Assembly: GCA_003194525.1 (NCBI GenBank)
Contig: NBIV01000032.1
Span: 1-64,000, forward strand
Source: Gracilariopsis chorda
Lineage: Eukaryota > Rhodophyta > Florideophyceae > Gracilariales > Gracilariaceae
DNA length: 64,000 nucleotides
Reading direction: 5' to 3'
A program made the translations under genes and the position numbers. Below are positions 51,258 to 62,921 of the stretch, piece by piece (within the stretch, counting starts at the first letter, position 1; every line of letters starts with the position of its first letter). A model generated the notes under the pieces. That model worked only from the letters and a program-made list of their open reading frames with translations, made no database searches and was not told where the DNA came from.

Positions 51258-51896
51258 CTACGACGCTGGCTCATCAGCCTTTCCCTCTTCCTTCGCATCT
51301 CCTTTACTCTCAACGTTAGTGGTATCTCCATTTTCCGCTGATGGAGTGTCTTGAGTAGTTTCTTTTGACTCTTCCTCCTTTGAAGCGGAAGCGTCAGCAG
51401 CAGCCTTTTCCTCGAAGTTCGCCGTGCCAACGAGATCTGGAATTTCTTCGTCATCGCCTTCATCATCGCCACCAGCCTTGGCTGCTGCGCCCTGGCCTCC
51501 AAGGCCTGCGGCACCAAGTTGATCCATGAGAGACTTCATCTGTGGCATGTTGTCGGCTCCCAGCTGATTAACAATGCTTGGAAGCATGTCCTGCAGGGAG
51601 TTGGTGACGGCTTGGCCAGAAACTACGTAAGTGTTCGCGGAGATTTGAGCTTGCACCTTCGGGTTCTTGAAATTTATTACAGTGCCATTGTCGCGAAAGA
51701 TGTTCACCTCCTCGATGCCTGGAAGCTGGCTGAGTTGTAAACGCTTGAGAGTGGTTTGCAAGCGCTTGTCGTCGGTGGGTGCAGCCTTGTGGACGGCCTT
51801 CTTCTTTCTTCGAACGGAACCCTTGCCTCCCACGCGGACGCCCGCGGCCATGCGTTGAAGCTTTGCGAGCTTCTCCTTGTCGACGCTGCCTTCCAT
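51258..51896 (-). CDS. BTF3: Nascent polypeptide-associated complex subunit beta (BTF3)
   Basis: A protein of 212 residues from an ATG, intronless. With the alpha subunit it binds nascent chains at the ribosome exit and regulates SRP targeting. The basic RRKKKAVHK near residue 30 matches the family's ribosome-binding motif. The NAC domain follows at about 42-105 (LQTTLKRLQLSQLPGIEEV, FRDNGTVINFKNPKVQAQIS, NTYVVSGQAVTNSLQDMLPS). Then comes a Gln/Leu helix and a long acidic Ser/Glu tail (150-212), which is longer than in animals but common in plant and algal proteins. Cytosolic. Confidence 0.95.
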   Translation of the reverse strand: MEGSVDKEKLAKLQRMAAGVRVGGKGSVRRKKKAVHKAAPTDDKRLQTTLKRLQLSQLPGIEEVNIFRDNGTVINFKNPKVQAQISANTYVVSGQAVTNSLQDMLPSIVNQLGADNMPQMKSLMDQLGAAGLGGQGAAAKAGGDDEGDDEEIPDLVGTANFEEKAAADASASKEEESKETTQDTPSAENGDTTNVESKGDAKEEGKADEPAS

Positions 51897-52398
51897 TATG
51901 CTCGATCTGATGGGGGCTCAGGTGCTAGTTTGGGGCGGTGAGGCAGTGGAAACAGAGAGGAGGTGAGCGTTGTGCTTGGACAAGATGAGAGCATGTCACG
52001 GCGGATCGGTGGGTTGACGCTGGATCAACGCATTTTGGTCTTGCAGCTGCGTAGAGGCGAGAAGCGAGGCGTGGACACGAGGTTGAGCCAATGCAAGTTA
52101 GCCGTCGTCGCGCCAAGGGCGCGGATTGAAGATCAATTACTGCATTCGATTCACTTCCAGGCAATTGTTGGGCAAAATGGCTGCCGGCTACTGAAAGAGC
52201 CTCAGGGCTATGCTGTGGTTAAACGCATACGTGTCGAATTGAGATGAAAGATTGTAATTGAACATACGCTCACAACCGAATTGAACGTAGTACACCGAGA
52301 TAGCTGAAAAAGACGAAAGGTCAGAATAGAGATGTATGCAGGCATGGAACCAATTCGATGGAGATGGGATGGTTTTTCGTAACAGCAATCGCAATCGC
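51897..52398. other. Upstream region of NAC beta
   Basis: About 500 bp with the NAC beta promoter and leader. The plus-strand frame 51963-52247 has no motif. From about 52250 the DNA becomes AT-rich as the transposon region begins. Confidence 0.4.
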
Positions 52399-52470
52399 GA
52401 TTGCAATCTCTTTACCTAACCAAATCTTGATTGCAATCTTCCGTTCTTGAAAGCAATGCCGATTGCAATC
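52399..52470. repeat. Three palindromic GATTGCAATC motifs, about 30 bp apart
   Basis: Exact copies sit at 52399-52408, 52429-52438 and 52461-52470, with extra half-sites (GCAATCGCAATCGC) just before them. Related ATTGCAATCC and GCAATCC sites occur about 2.7 kb away at 55108-55155. Clustered short repeats like this are typical subterminal transposase sites of hAT elements; that role is inferred. Confidence 0.55.
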
Positions 52471-54320
52471 CCAATCAATGAATGCCTTAATTGTTATTCA
52501 TAGACTATGCAAATTCTTCCTGAATCAGATTTATGTCCCAAAACTTTGCGTTGACACAGAGAAAAATAATAGCTTCAAAAAACTGCGAACTAGTGCAAGT
52601 ACCATGATTTGATAGACGTTGGTTTGCCACAGACCAAAAACTCTCCAATTCCGCAACAAAACTAACAATAAAATCGCAATTCATATATAGCATTTTTGAA
52701 AGTATCTTTTGGCGCTGGTGAGGATTTGGACGCTGCTTGTATTCCTCTACACTGCTAAAAAATGCCATTGTCAATCTGAGAATCTTCCACATGCAATAAA
52801 AACATTCCACACTCAATTAGGTCTTCGTGCGTCATCGCAGCCGTACGATAATCTTCAATCTTACAAACACCAGTCTCGAATCAGGGATCATGTGAGATCT
52901 CAGAATCATTCACGATATACCTATTCTTCAAAAAGCACAGAAAAAAGGAGAATCAGAATCAATAAAACCGGCGCGCACGTCATCCACTAACAAATCCATA
53001 GCATACTGACATACTGACAATGCGAAAACGATATTCTCATGGTTTAAAGTCCTTTCGAGGTCAATTGATTCTGTGCCAGTTGCTTGCAGTAGTGCTTTAC
53101 TTTTCTCTTTAATGCTTTGTTGGTATTAACGATAGGATTACTGTTCTCGTCTTGACTTATCTCCATAAACTCATCTCTGATCCGCAGAAAACGTTTTAGC
53201 ATGTAAAACGTACCAGACCAGCGTGTCTCATTATGTAAAACCGTGCAAAGATCGACTAGGTTGCACATTAAAGCGGTATTCCTCAAACGCTGCTTGCACT
53301 TTATCATATTTTCATGGACGTATGCCAATGTTGTTTCAAGATCCCTTGTGTTCTTCACCATATTGTTCACTTTTATATTGAGCAAATGACTTTTGCACGC
53401 AACATGAGGAATACCGAGTAAACTTGCGAACTTCATGTTCCTTTTGCAGATATCTGCTATCTGGCACGCTACCCATAATAACACATCGACGTTGTAGAAC
53501 CAAAACATCGATTTGATATATTGCACGTGGGTTTCCGCTCAAAAAATAACAGATTCGTCAAGATCTGTCTCGCTGGCGTCTTCTTGTTCTGGTTTGGCTT
53601 CAATTTTTGCCATCGGAGAGCAAGGACGAAGTGCCAGCTGTACGTCTCCACGAGACGTGCGTCCGTTTTAGTTCTTACCATTTTTGGTTTCCGTTATATA
53701 AGAAGCATAAAGCCCGATCTATTGTACTCCCCCGCAAGTCCATCCGTCATGGAGAATTGCACCACGTCTCACGACATGTAGGTCCATTGCAATTCGCTTT
53801 TCCACAAGTTCTGTGAGTTTGAATAGTACAGTTTCGATCTTTCTTCGCGAGAAAGGTTCTCTGTGTTTCGAAAAGTTACGAATGTTTTCATCTTGAACAG
53901 TGTTTAGCGGCATATTGTTGAAGACGATTAATCGTATGTAATCATTCAAAGCATTTTCTTTGGGCGTTATCTTCAGAAAGAAAGTAGACTGGGTTCCTTG
54001 ATCGGGATGTACTGCATTTTTTTAAGCATGTCGTGATAGTGCTGCATTAACGTGGCTCCGTCACTGTGCGCAATGCATGCGTTAAGATTTCGAGCGGGAT
54101 TATTAAACCATTTGCTTTTTTGGCAGTGGAGTTCTCTGTCCTTTCTCTTTGCAATGCTGATTGGGACATTGAATAACGAGATGCTCTATCTGTCTGAGCT
54201 CTCCTGACTTGCATTTGATTTGCTTTTCCTCTGTCCATAGATATGTTTTGAGCATCTGAACGACTTGTTTCGGTGTACGTTTTGTCATGAGAAAGCCCAA
54301 GTTGTCGCTCGTGGTAGCTG
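52399..54320 (-). mobile_element. Decayed hAT-superfamily DNA transposon
   Basis: Minus-strand pieces in several frames give, in order, a BED-like zinc-binding start (IQCPNQHCKEKG, about 54130-54190), then KLTELVEKRIAMDLHV with GAILHDGWTCGG (about 53720-53820), IPHVACKSHLLNI and LHNETRWSGTFYMLKRFLR (53180-53430), and a terminal block EAIIFLCVNAKFWDINLIQ (near 52510-52580) that matches the hAT dimerisation tail. The pieces are broken by many stops and frameshifts, so the transposase is dead. Terminal inverted repeats were not pinned down. Three GATTGCAATC copies (52399, 52429, 52461) may be subterminal repeats at one edge. Confidence 0.75.
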
Positions 54321-55335
54321 TCTAGCAGTACAAAGAAGACAGGTTGGTCTGTAGTCTCGTAGTTAGTTTTTTGGCAAAGATGGAGGAGAGATCCTTACGA
54401 CAACCGGCGTTTTATTCCGTTGAGGACTTTGGTGTGCAATACTTATAGTGAAATGGTTAGACAAGTAGAAGCGTCCTTCAGCCGCGGGCGGCGCTGCGCA
54501 CCGCTGAATAGGGGTGGCTTTGGGGGATCGGCAGGCCGTTTCTGCTCGCTATCGCTCGGAAACGGCCTGCAAACCAATGAGGGCTGCGTCGCCGAGATTG
54601 AATATGGAATAGAGTTGCAGTTGAGCGCTCGCGCGTTGGTGATTGGCTGGCACTGCAGTTGTGTATATAGAGTACAGTAGATTGTAATTGGCTGGCACCG
54701 CCAAAATAACTGCAGTTCCAGCCACTGTGCAGCGGTGTGGCTGGCTCTGCTGCAGTGCCAGCCACTTGGCAGCTGCGGCAGTCAACATGCAGCAGCATGC
54801 ACCAGCATGCACCAGCAGCCAATAAGCTGTACGCTTTGCTGCTGCTGCTGCTGCTGCTGACTTTTTTTGATTGATGGGGAGGCATGAAAATTGCATGCAC
54901 TGAAGGGGGCGTGCAAGGGGATTTTTTGGCGCAACGCCTCCCGTCAGTCAACAGCACCCTCCTCATACATGTGTAAATCATTATCATACGGGGTGGTGTT
55001 GAGATTTTATTGTGACGACTATAAAAACGGGCGCAAACTATGAAGATTGTCAATCTGATGGGATTATGGGTGACCTATGCTCCCATCAAATATCAATCCC
55101 GAAGAAGGAGAGCAATCCCGGATTGTATTGTTCGGAATGCAAATAATTGCAATCCAATCGATTCCAACCCACCCCTGGATGTATGCGAGAGACAACGGAC
55201 GCGTACGAATGTTATAAGAGGAGCAAAGAGACTCCCAGTAAAGAAAGGAGAGGTCCAACCAAGGAGAACGACGGACTCTGAGCAATTGTGCTTGATACTG
55301 TGCCCATCTTGTATTTACCAGCATTTATAATTACC
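54321..55335. other. Repeat-rich region with nested inverted repeats
   Basis: No gene recognised. GCAGGCCGTTTC (54531-54542) is inverted at 54559-54570. GGCTGGCACTGCAG (54645-54658) is inverted at 54750-54763, with further GGCTGGCA and CCAGCCA units between and after. A (GCT)n run follows. The plus frame 54420-54680 and the minus frames 54478-55053 run through this repeat and are judged non-coding. Confidence 0.5.
54837..54859. repeat. GCT trinucleotide repeat
   Basis: About seven to eight uninterrupted GCT units, preceded by interrupted AGCAGCATGCACC units. It is non-coding here. Confidence 0.85.
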
Positions 55336-56450
55336 ATGGACTCCACAAAACCCACAGTTATGGCCCCAGTGCACCTATCCTCATTCAACCTTTTCGACGA
55401 AATGAAAGTAGATTCAACTACAAACAAATACATGTGGCGCCAAACTGTTACACTATGGGCAATAAGAATCCTAACTTACGCAGAAGGAAAGGAAAACAGA
55501 GAAAAAGTTGTACCAAACACCTTATGTCTCACCATATACTCTTGCATGACGTACGGATACCAAACACTTGTTAATCGATCTGTAGATGCAGGTGAATTAG
55601 GATTACGCAGCAACACCAACACTCCAAATGATGAAAGAATCGAAACATTAGAGATGATAATCAGTGTTTTTGCCAAAGATTCTGTGACAGACTCAGTTTT
55701 TCGTAAGATTAAGATGATATGAACGATACTTAACTGCATATGGGAAAACATCAAGGCTTCAGCAGGAATAAAGACAGATTCTTTGGCCTCGCGCAAGCCT
55801 ATCTGAACCTATCAGGCGAAACTGATGATTGGGAAGACATTTAAATCTTTGTCATAGCACTGTTGAAGAATGCAAATCTACAAACAGTAACATCCAATAA
55901 CGTGGCATCTACACTCATTGCAGATGCCATGAAGTACCACCGATAAGTACCATGAGATGATACCCAAGACAGAGCTTAGAACGTTGAACGATATCTTGGA
56001 AAAGATCAGGGCCCTCAACTTTTGCCAGCATAACACTAGGAGAAATACAATATCTGAAACCGTGTCAGAAAATTTTGATCTAGAGTAAGTGAAAAAATTC
56101 CATAAGATCATCAGTTATGTAGAGCAATGCGTGTGCACATATCTTCTAGGCGAGCTCGATCATAAATGATTCAATACCAAAGTTGCATCGGCTAAGCTCA
56201 AATATGAGTGGACCCTCCGAAATACTGGATGAAATTCGATATGAATTTTGATTGGTATTTTGGAACCATCGTGGGTGATTTCTGTGGTATCTGGAACAGA
56301 TGAACGTGTGCCAAGCGTATGGAAATTATTCATGGTTGGCATGATTTACACGTGTCTTCTCGCGCCATGGGCAGCAGTGCAGCCAAGTGTCACGAGAGTG
56401 TGGAGGACAAGTGTGGCACACTACAGTAGTAGTATTTTTAGTTTATTGTG
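55336..56450 (+). pseudogene. Possible copia-like gag remnant
   Basis: A frame of 129 codons from an ATG at 55336 to 55722 (MDSTKPTVMAPVHLSSFNLF ... MWRQTVTLWAIRILTYAEG) has the look of a copia-type gag N terminus, where a protein expects a substrate-like FNLFDE...W motif. A second fragment with SVTDSVFRKIKMI follows, then stop-ridden DNA with scattered plausible pieces (LNDILEKIRALNFC near 55985-56030). The DNA is AT-rich like other mobile parts of the window. No LTR pair or catalytic motif is visible, so the class is a guess. Confidence 0.35.
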
Positions 56451-57416
56451 ACCCAATAGTATTTAAGGGAAGACGGCATTGCCGTGTCACCCTGAAGTAA
56501 AGCCAAGCTGTGACTCGACTCTGAGTCTATCGCCTGCGCGAAGTGACCAACTCATGCATGGGTTTCACGGCATTCGGTCTCGTTATACTCACCCGCACAT
56601 TATCACTAAGGACCGCTGATCTGCCATACCCCGTGGATTCTGCATTGCATGCCCCCTGGGATTGGATCTTGAGCACTTATTAAATTTCCGATTGTTCGGC
56701 TCATTTACAATACTATGGCACGGCTTGGCCGAATGCACCGTGGAAACGGACTCTACAAATATTATACGGATGTGCCACTGTAGTGGATAGGAGTTTGCTA
56801 TTTTTCTATCTTTTTATCTTCATGTCACAGTAGGATGGTTAGTACTTAGTGCGCCGGTGAGTTGCTGTCGCACCAGTAAACCTTCCCCAACAAGGGACCC
56901 TAACCTGGGGAATTGGCTCTAAATTTCACCGCCTTCGCGTGTTCTCTACTCGTCTTTGGAGGGAAGCACCGTCACATACGGGGAGTCTAACCCCCTTGCC
57001 TATCTAAAGAACCAAACTATACGGATTGTTATTCCAACTGTCTTGGTGTTTGCCTTGTATAAAGTTTATTTGCCGGCATTGCCGTTAGTCTTCGTCACGA
57101 CACTCGTGACTCAGCTCCCCCTTATTTTCCTTTTTACAGGGTGGATTTCTCGCTACCTGCGGCTCGTGTTCGCGCGTGCCACTAACACGGAAATCACACC
57201 TCTCTAGAGGACGACGGCCCCCATACACCGCTCCTGCGGACATCTGATTCTTGCCTCAACCTCCCTGCGCAAGTCGCAACGGGTGGCCTCGGCCTTACAA
57301 CCCAACATATTCATGCCACTCTTGGGAGGGCTCTACCCAACTGTGATGACCTCCAACGAGGAAAGATCCGGAACGTCTTTTGGTGCACTCCCGCTTCCGG
57401 GCATTGCACTACAACT
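56451..57416. other. Region upstream of the middle gypsy primer site, probably containing its LTR
   Basis: About 970 bp ending just before the tRNA primer site. A TATTTAAGG box at about 56460 and the ending CACTACA at 57407-57413 would suit an LTR, but no matching partner was found and it does not resemble the left element's LTR, so the boundaries stay open. The frame 56956-57207 is hydrophobic but has no motif. Confidence 0.35.
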
Positions 57417-57436
57417 TGGTCTCCCGACCTAGAATC
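57417..57436 (+). other. tRNA primer-binding site of the middle gypsy element
   Basis: TGGTCTCCCGACCTAGAATC, identical over 20 bases to the site of the left element although the flanking LTR sequences are not alike. This supports use of the same tRNA primer by related lineages. Confidence 0.7.
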
Positions 57437-59600
57437 GGTTTTGTGTTTGGTTCGCTCTTTCCAGGCTTTGTTTCTTTTGTTCGTTTTACGGACGTTCCGT
57501 TGTTTTCCCGTCGTAACGGTTGGCCTTGATGTTGAGGAAGCCCTCCTCCTCGGAGCCTGTGACTACGCGCAGCCACTCCCACAATGATGGAAATAATCCC
57601 GAAGTTCGGCTTGCTTGTCGGATGGCGACTCGGGCTAAGTTCAGCAATGCTGGGGGTGCATCGTCTAGGGCTTCAAACACACCCCGGAAACCCTGGAACT
57701 CCACGTCGACCCCGTTATCGAATGCCATGGATGGTGCTCATCCAGCTCCGGCCGTGGCCGCCGCCGCACCTGAACCCTCTCTGACGGGCGATAACACCCT
57801 TCAGGGGAATTCCCTGGAATCTCACTTTCACGCTTTGTGGCCCGCCCACGACACCGTTGTGGGGGAGTTTCAAACCTTACGTGAGGTGCTGATGGACACC
57901 TCTACAAAGATGGTGGCAGAGGATCTCCGTATATTACGGTCTGATGTCAACTCTATGTTATAGAGCTTGGGGCAACCCGCCATCTTCATAGGACGAGTTG
58001 AATCTCGATTCGATCGAGTTTATGCCCGTCTAGAGACGTTGAAGGAGTTTCTTCTCATGGATAAACTGTCCCCGGACGATGCGGCACCAGCTGCGTCACA
58101 CCACCACCAGCATGCTGAAAGAAACAAGCGCCGCTATAAGCGGAAACACAAACGAGATCACTCGGATTCAGATTCCACGACATCATTTGATTCATCCCGA
58201 AACGGGTCAGATGGTTTTAGTTCCTCGGACTCCGATTTTGAGGACGAGAAACGAGACCGTTCTTCCCGCTCCAATCGTTCATCCGCCACCCAAGTTGTGA
58301 TTCGGTCCTGCAGCAAGGGGAGAAGACACCGTGGTTTCTGGGAATTAAAAGCGACGAACCCGTTGTATCGGAAACTATTGTCATACCGTACTACCGGCTC
58401 GAAGATTCCTCTTCAGGACGTACACTTCGTGGCACGGGGAAGGTGAAAGAGTGAATAAAACGTATGCAACTCTCAATGCGTAACTATTTAACTGGAAAAG
58501 CCCTACTTATGGTGTTGGACTTTCTTTCCTGCGTTGTAGCGGAAGCCGATATCCTCGGAATGAATGAGGGACAAGTCTATTTGGCACTACTTTATTTCCT
58601 ACTGGGAGTGGCAGGGGACCAGTAGACCTCTGTCAGAGGATCATCTCCTGCCCCAGAGGGCGGAGTAATCTGTTGGATGGAGGCTGTGCAATACTTATTG
58701 CGCTTTTATGCCGCCAATAAACCCATTCAGGGAGGAATCCTCGCTGTGCCAGATACTCTTCAGCACTCAGGCGGGACTGAAACCGACTACTTGGTGCGCC
58801 ATATCAAGGCCTTCCACCGTTGTGGGAATGTATACCCCGCAGGGGATGGTTGTACCATGTTCATCGATGGCCTTGACCATGCATTCTGGAGTCTTGTCAC
58901 CCCTTACCACGAGGACAAGCGGAGAATCACCTACCTCGAGATTTGTCAACACGCTCAAGTGGAAGGGGAAGCACTTCGTGTAAGAACTTCGAATCATACG
59001 TCTAAGCCCGCCAAAGCGTTGTTGGTGGATAGTGTTTCCTCATTGCCCTCGCTTTTAGCGGATAGAACCCCCCAACAGGGATACGACACCGTGCATTTAG
59101 CATAGGGAGATGGTGTGTCTATACCAACCACGGATGTACCGACAACGACTGAGGACACGTTCGAAACGCCACAATAGAACCCCTTATTGTACGTTGGGAA
59201 TAATCGCGTTCAGCCACCACGATTCCCGTTTATGAACGGTCAATCCCGTTATCAATGGCCTGGATGGAATAACACCGGCCCTGAGGTAAGCTTCTTCGAT
59301 GTTCGAGATATTAACCAGCGTGTCCTCGTGTTGACCCCAATTTGCCACCTTTGCTACATCCATGGTCATACATCCCCTCAGTGTCTTTGTTCACTGTGTG
59401 GTAGAACGACCGTACGGGCGTCAGATCATGACGAGCAACAGTGAACACCGATGCGAAATGCCGTGTGGAGCCAGATGGTGGACAGGTGAAAAGAGTGCTC
59501 CTGACCGGCACGGAGCGACTGGGGGCTGTCGTGACGGGATACATGTGTCTGAGCAGAAGGAAGGGCAAGCGTGCCCGCAAGACCCTAGATAAGATTTGAT
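57417..59600 (+). mobile_element. Ty3/gypsy element, middle copy: primer site and broken gag only
   Basis: After the primer site come three gag fragments: 57520-57963 (Ser/Pro/Ala-rich, then HFHALWPAHDTVVGEFQTLR), 57967-58446 (basic KRRYKRKHKRDHSDSDS followed by NPLYRKLLSYRT), and 58677-59105 (LRFYAANKPIQGGILAVPD, RCGNVYPAGDGCTMFIDGLD). These align block by block with the other two gags. A perfect CCHC zinc knuckle (CHLCYIHGHTSPQC, spacing 2-4-4) lies at 59343-59384. No protease or polymerase follows; the next element's LTR begins about 170 bp on, so this copy was truncated or interrupted. Stops between the fragments make it non-functional. Confidence 0.75.
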
Positions 59601-59772
59601 TAACTTTTAGGTAGTGCGTATGCAGGCCCGCCATTGGCCCGTATCTGCCGAGGTGATTCGTTGCCGAGGTGCACCGCGTGGCTGGCCGGTCTACTTAGGA
59701 TAACAGTACCCCCCCGACCCCCATGAACGAGTAAAGGCAGACTTCATCCCACCAAACGGGCTAGTTTCATGT

Positions 59773-60050
59773 TGTAGTTGGCGATACAGACTGCCCACTA
59801 TCTTGTAATACTACTCCACATGGTAAAACACGAGCTGTACACGACCTCCAACACTCTACGCGTGCTCCCTGACCACGCCTGACGCAGTTGCCCTTCCGGT
59901 TCCGCAGGTCTCCACCGGCGTCTCCTGAGTTCTACCATTCAGATTACCGAACCCATCTTCCGCCCTGGCTTTCTAGGACATCCCCCTACTGACCACTGAT
60001 GCACTTCCGACCGGTCAGCATCTTTTGCTAAGGCATTGCGCCTCTCCACA
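59773..60050 (+). repeat. Candidate 5' LTR of the right gypsy element
   Basis: This 278-bp stretch starts TGTAG and ends CCACA, one base before the primer site. The start matches the TGTAG start of the left element's LTR and the size is similar; the rest has diverged. The partner lies outside the window. Confidence 0.4.
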
Positions 60051-60051
60051 T

Positions 60052-60071
60052 TGGTCTCCCGATCTAGAATA
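60052..60071 (+). other. tRNA primer-binding site of the right gypsy element
   Basis: TGGTCTCCCGATCTAGAATA differs from the other two copies by C to T at base 12 and at the last base. The position relative to gag is the same. Confidence 0.65.
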
Positions 60072-60139
60072 CTACTCACGGACCGAAAAGGAAATTGAAA
60101 CTTCCAAAACCACCAAGTCAGAAAGGATCGTAGGGCAGA

Positions 60140-62290
60140 AAAACAGCCCCGCCCGTTACGGAGTCTCAGGCTGCTTCGGCGGTGGTCTCTGACACCGCTT
60201 CGGCCTCAAACCGAAGCACCAGGAGTGCCCAAACACTCAACACGTCCGTCCTGAATAATCCGGAGTCGCTACTTCGCAGGGTAAGTGCGACAGTGTCCTT
60301 CTCTAGACCGCACCGTCCGCCGGAATCTCAGCTGCCAACCACAACTACTGGGGCAGCCGCGTTTTCGCGCGATACATAGATTGGGAACATTGGTTGCGGG
60401 ACTTGTGTGACCGTATCCGGACTCACCTGTCGGTACTCGTCCGCACGGAACTCTAAATAAGGGTCCCAGTAGCGGTCGACGACTATCCTGCCGATCGGAT
60501 GCCCTAAATATTAGAGCGACAGGCTTCTGAGACAATCCGCACGGTTACCAAGGAAGTGATTTCACGCCTCCAGCCAAGCGTCGACCCCACGGAATTCTAG
60601 CCAAATCGGACGAATCAGCCGTTCTCGGCGAGACAACATGTCACCCAGACCATCTCAAAGTTTGACACAAACCGTACGAACACGGCACAGGCCCTACAGT
60701 CCGGTAGAGGTATTCCGGACGGGAATGAAAGAGAAAATTACCGAACGATCTATCTACCGGCAATCCCCAGTCAGCCAGATCCGAACAAAGACTCTGACGA
60801 TAGTAGCTGCGACGGAGGGAGCTCAGACCACAACAGACGCTGCTGTCGCGATAAACCATCCGGTTCAGATCGTAAAAGCCGCGGCAGTAAGAAAACTTCC
60901 CGTCACAAACGCAGACCTAACCATTCGGACTCAGATACACACCGAACGGAGACGTCAGAGTCCGTAGAACACCTTTCCGATTTGGACGAAGGAGCTAGCG
61001 ACTACTCGCGAGGTTTGCATCACCGTTCGGGCGGGAGATCGCTTAAGCGGTTCAAGCCACTTAACGACTTGTTTCAGAAGGCTGTAGACTACAGGTCATA
61101 TCGTCTCCTCGAGAAGTCCGCACGGTATGATACCCGGGTGGCCAGGAAGATTGGCCGCTACCACAAGAACCTTGATGTCGAGCTAAAAAGACGCCCATTC
61201 TTCGGATCGGACCCCATTGCCATACTGGGCTTCTTGCAGCGATTTAAGACCGCATGCGGCCACAACGGAATGACAGAGAGCGTAGCCCTCTTCTGCATCC
61301 GGTTCTACTTGACTGGGCCGGCACATGCGCTGGTCCAATCCCGTATAACGGAAGAAAACAATGCGGTCGACGTCCGTAAACGGGAAACGTTGCGCACATA
61401 CTCAGAGGTGGTGAACTTTTATTTAGCCACGTATGCGACGGACGAGTTAATCGCGGACGCACACGCCGAGGGGCCGACCTATCCACAGTCCTCAGGTATG
61501 TCCGAAACGGAATTCGCCCGGAAACTCTGGGATAAAGCACTCCGCTGCGGGAATGTGTTCTCAGATCGACGTTTGAAGTCCATCTTCGTGGGGAACCTGC
61601 TGCCGGCCATACGGTGGAAAGTCAGAACCCATCTGACAACTCACCCGCTCATTGGACTGAAGGCATTATTCCGATAAGTGGAATCGTACGGCGACACGCA
61701 CTGTGCGACCAAACGGCAAAAATTCCGCACGGACTCTCTGCCAACTCATCTTCGTGGCTTACGCTCACGAGTGATGAGCCTGGACACCGACACGGACGAG
61801 GATGACTCAGAGGCACCGGGTGGTCAATTTTTTGTGATGGGAGGTGGCAGTAGTCTAGCGTCTTCTCCCACCCCACCGATCTCCACTACGTCCCATTCTT
61901 GCCGGACGGTCCAATTTGCTGCACCAGGTAGAGGTGTAGCCCCCATATCCGCACATATATTGGACAAACCCTGACAGATATGTCTTTCCCGAGAGCTGGA
62001 CACTTGGAAAATGCTAGCACCGGAATTATGTGTTGCTCTATGAGCCGCACGGGAGGCTAATTATACCCTACGCCGCGAAGATGGATATTACAACTTCCCA
62101 AGAAGTCCGTCTGGAAGTACTAGTAGTACCGGACCCGCACGGGCTAGTATTGGTATACGTTAAGGTCAACCCCAGACCCAAGCCCGCTTGGGAACACATG
62201 GCTATCCAGTACAATTGGTGGACGCCGACACACCACCCACTCCGGAAAACTACCCGGAGGGTGCGTAGAAGTGACCCACCCTCCGACGCC
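60140..62290 (+). pseudogene. gag polyprotein of the right gypsy element
   Basis: Fragments in order: 60182-60379 (ASNRSTRSAQTLN ... LNNPESLLRR, matching the left gag's RRSTRSQPLG ... DNPERIARES), then the long frame 60982-61677 with LNDLFQKAVDYRSYRLLEKS, DPIAILGFLQRFKTACGHNG, LATYATDELIADAHAEG and RCGNVFSDRRLKSIFVGNLL, the capsid core. Further pieces run to 62290. The capsid block is the best-preserved gag in the window and serves as reference for the other two. Confidence 0.75.
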
Positions 62291-62921
62291 TGAAAGCATC
62301 AATAAGGAGACCAAGTGGCCTCATAAGGAATCCGATTTGGGACCGCCGCCTCCATCGGAAGACGAACGCACGGACTTAAAACAAGAGTCTGAGACCAATC
62401 CGATAATGCTGTTCAGCAGAGCACATTATAAAGTACGTTTCTCAATCGGCCTCGACTCTCAGGTGCAACCCCCTGTCACTGGTGTTCTTGACAGCGGCGC
62501 GGGACCAAACCTTGTCTACGCGAACGCTCTCCTGCCCGGGTGGCAATCCAAGCTGCTCACGAGACCGCATCCAAATATTACGGATGCGTCTCGTAACCGA
62601 ATGCGAACTTTGCGAGTCACCCGCCAGTTTGTCCAAATCGGTAGCCTGGGAGTATGGGACCTTTTCCTAGTCTCCGCAAACCTAGCCAAATCGTGCTTGT
62701 TGGGAACAACGTTCATCGACCAGCACATGACGGCCATATACCCCCAACGGAAACAAGTTGCTTTCCACCATTCCAGACCGGTTGCCGTGCTTTCGGCAAC
62801 CACACGGTTTTACACTAGTAATGTCCATGACTCTTCCTCAACAACGGACAACTCCATCTCAAACAAGCTTCGAGTAGCCCAAGTGGTCAGTATACCGGCC
62901 ATGACCCAAACAGAAGTTTAA
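62271..62921 (+). pseudogene. Aspartic protease region of the right gypsy element
   Basis: An open frame of 216 codons with HYKVRFSIGLDS, then the active-site motif VLDSGAGPNLVYA (DSGA at 62490-62501) and, 70 residues on, the second-half block LGTTFIDQHMTAIYPQR. This is a retropepsin-type domain that would cleave the gag-pol polyprotein. The frame itself is intact; its upstream and downstream neighbours are broken. Confidence 0.8.

Noticed and set aside
54478-55053. Minus-strand frame of 191 codons
   Set aside because: Runs through the inverted-repeat and GCT-repeat patch; Ser/Ala runs come from the repeat.
56956-57207. Hydrophobic 83-codon frame upstream of the middle gypsy primer site
   Set aside because: Located where an LTR is expected; no family recognised; likely chance.
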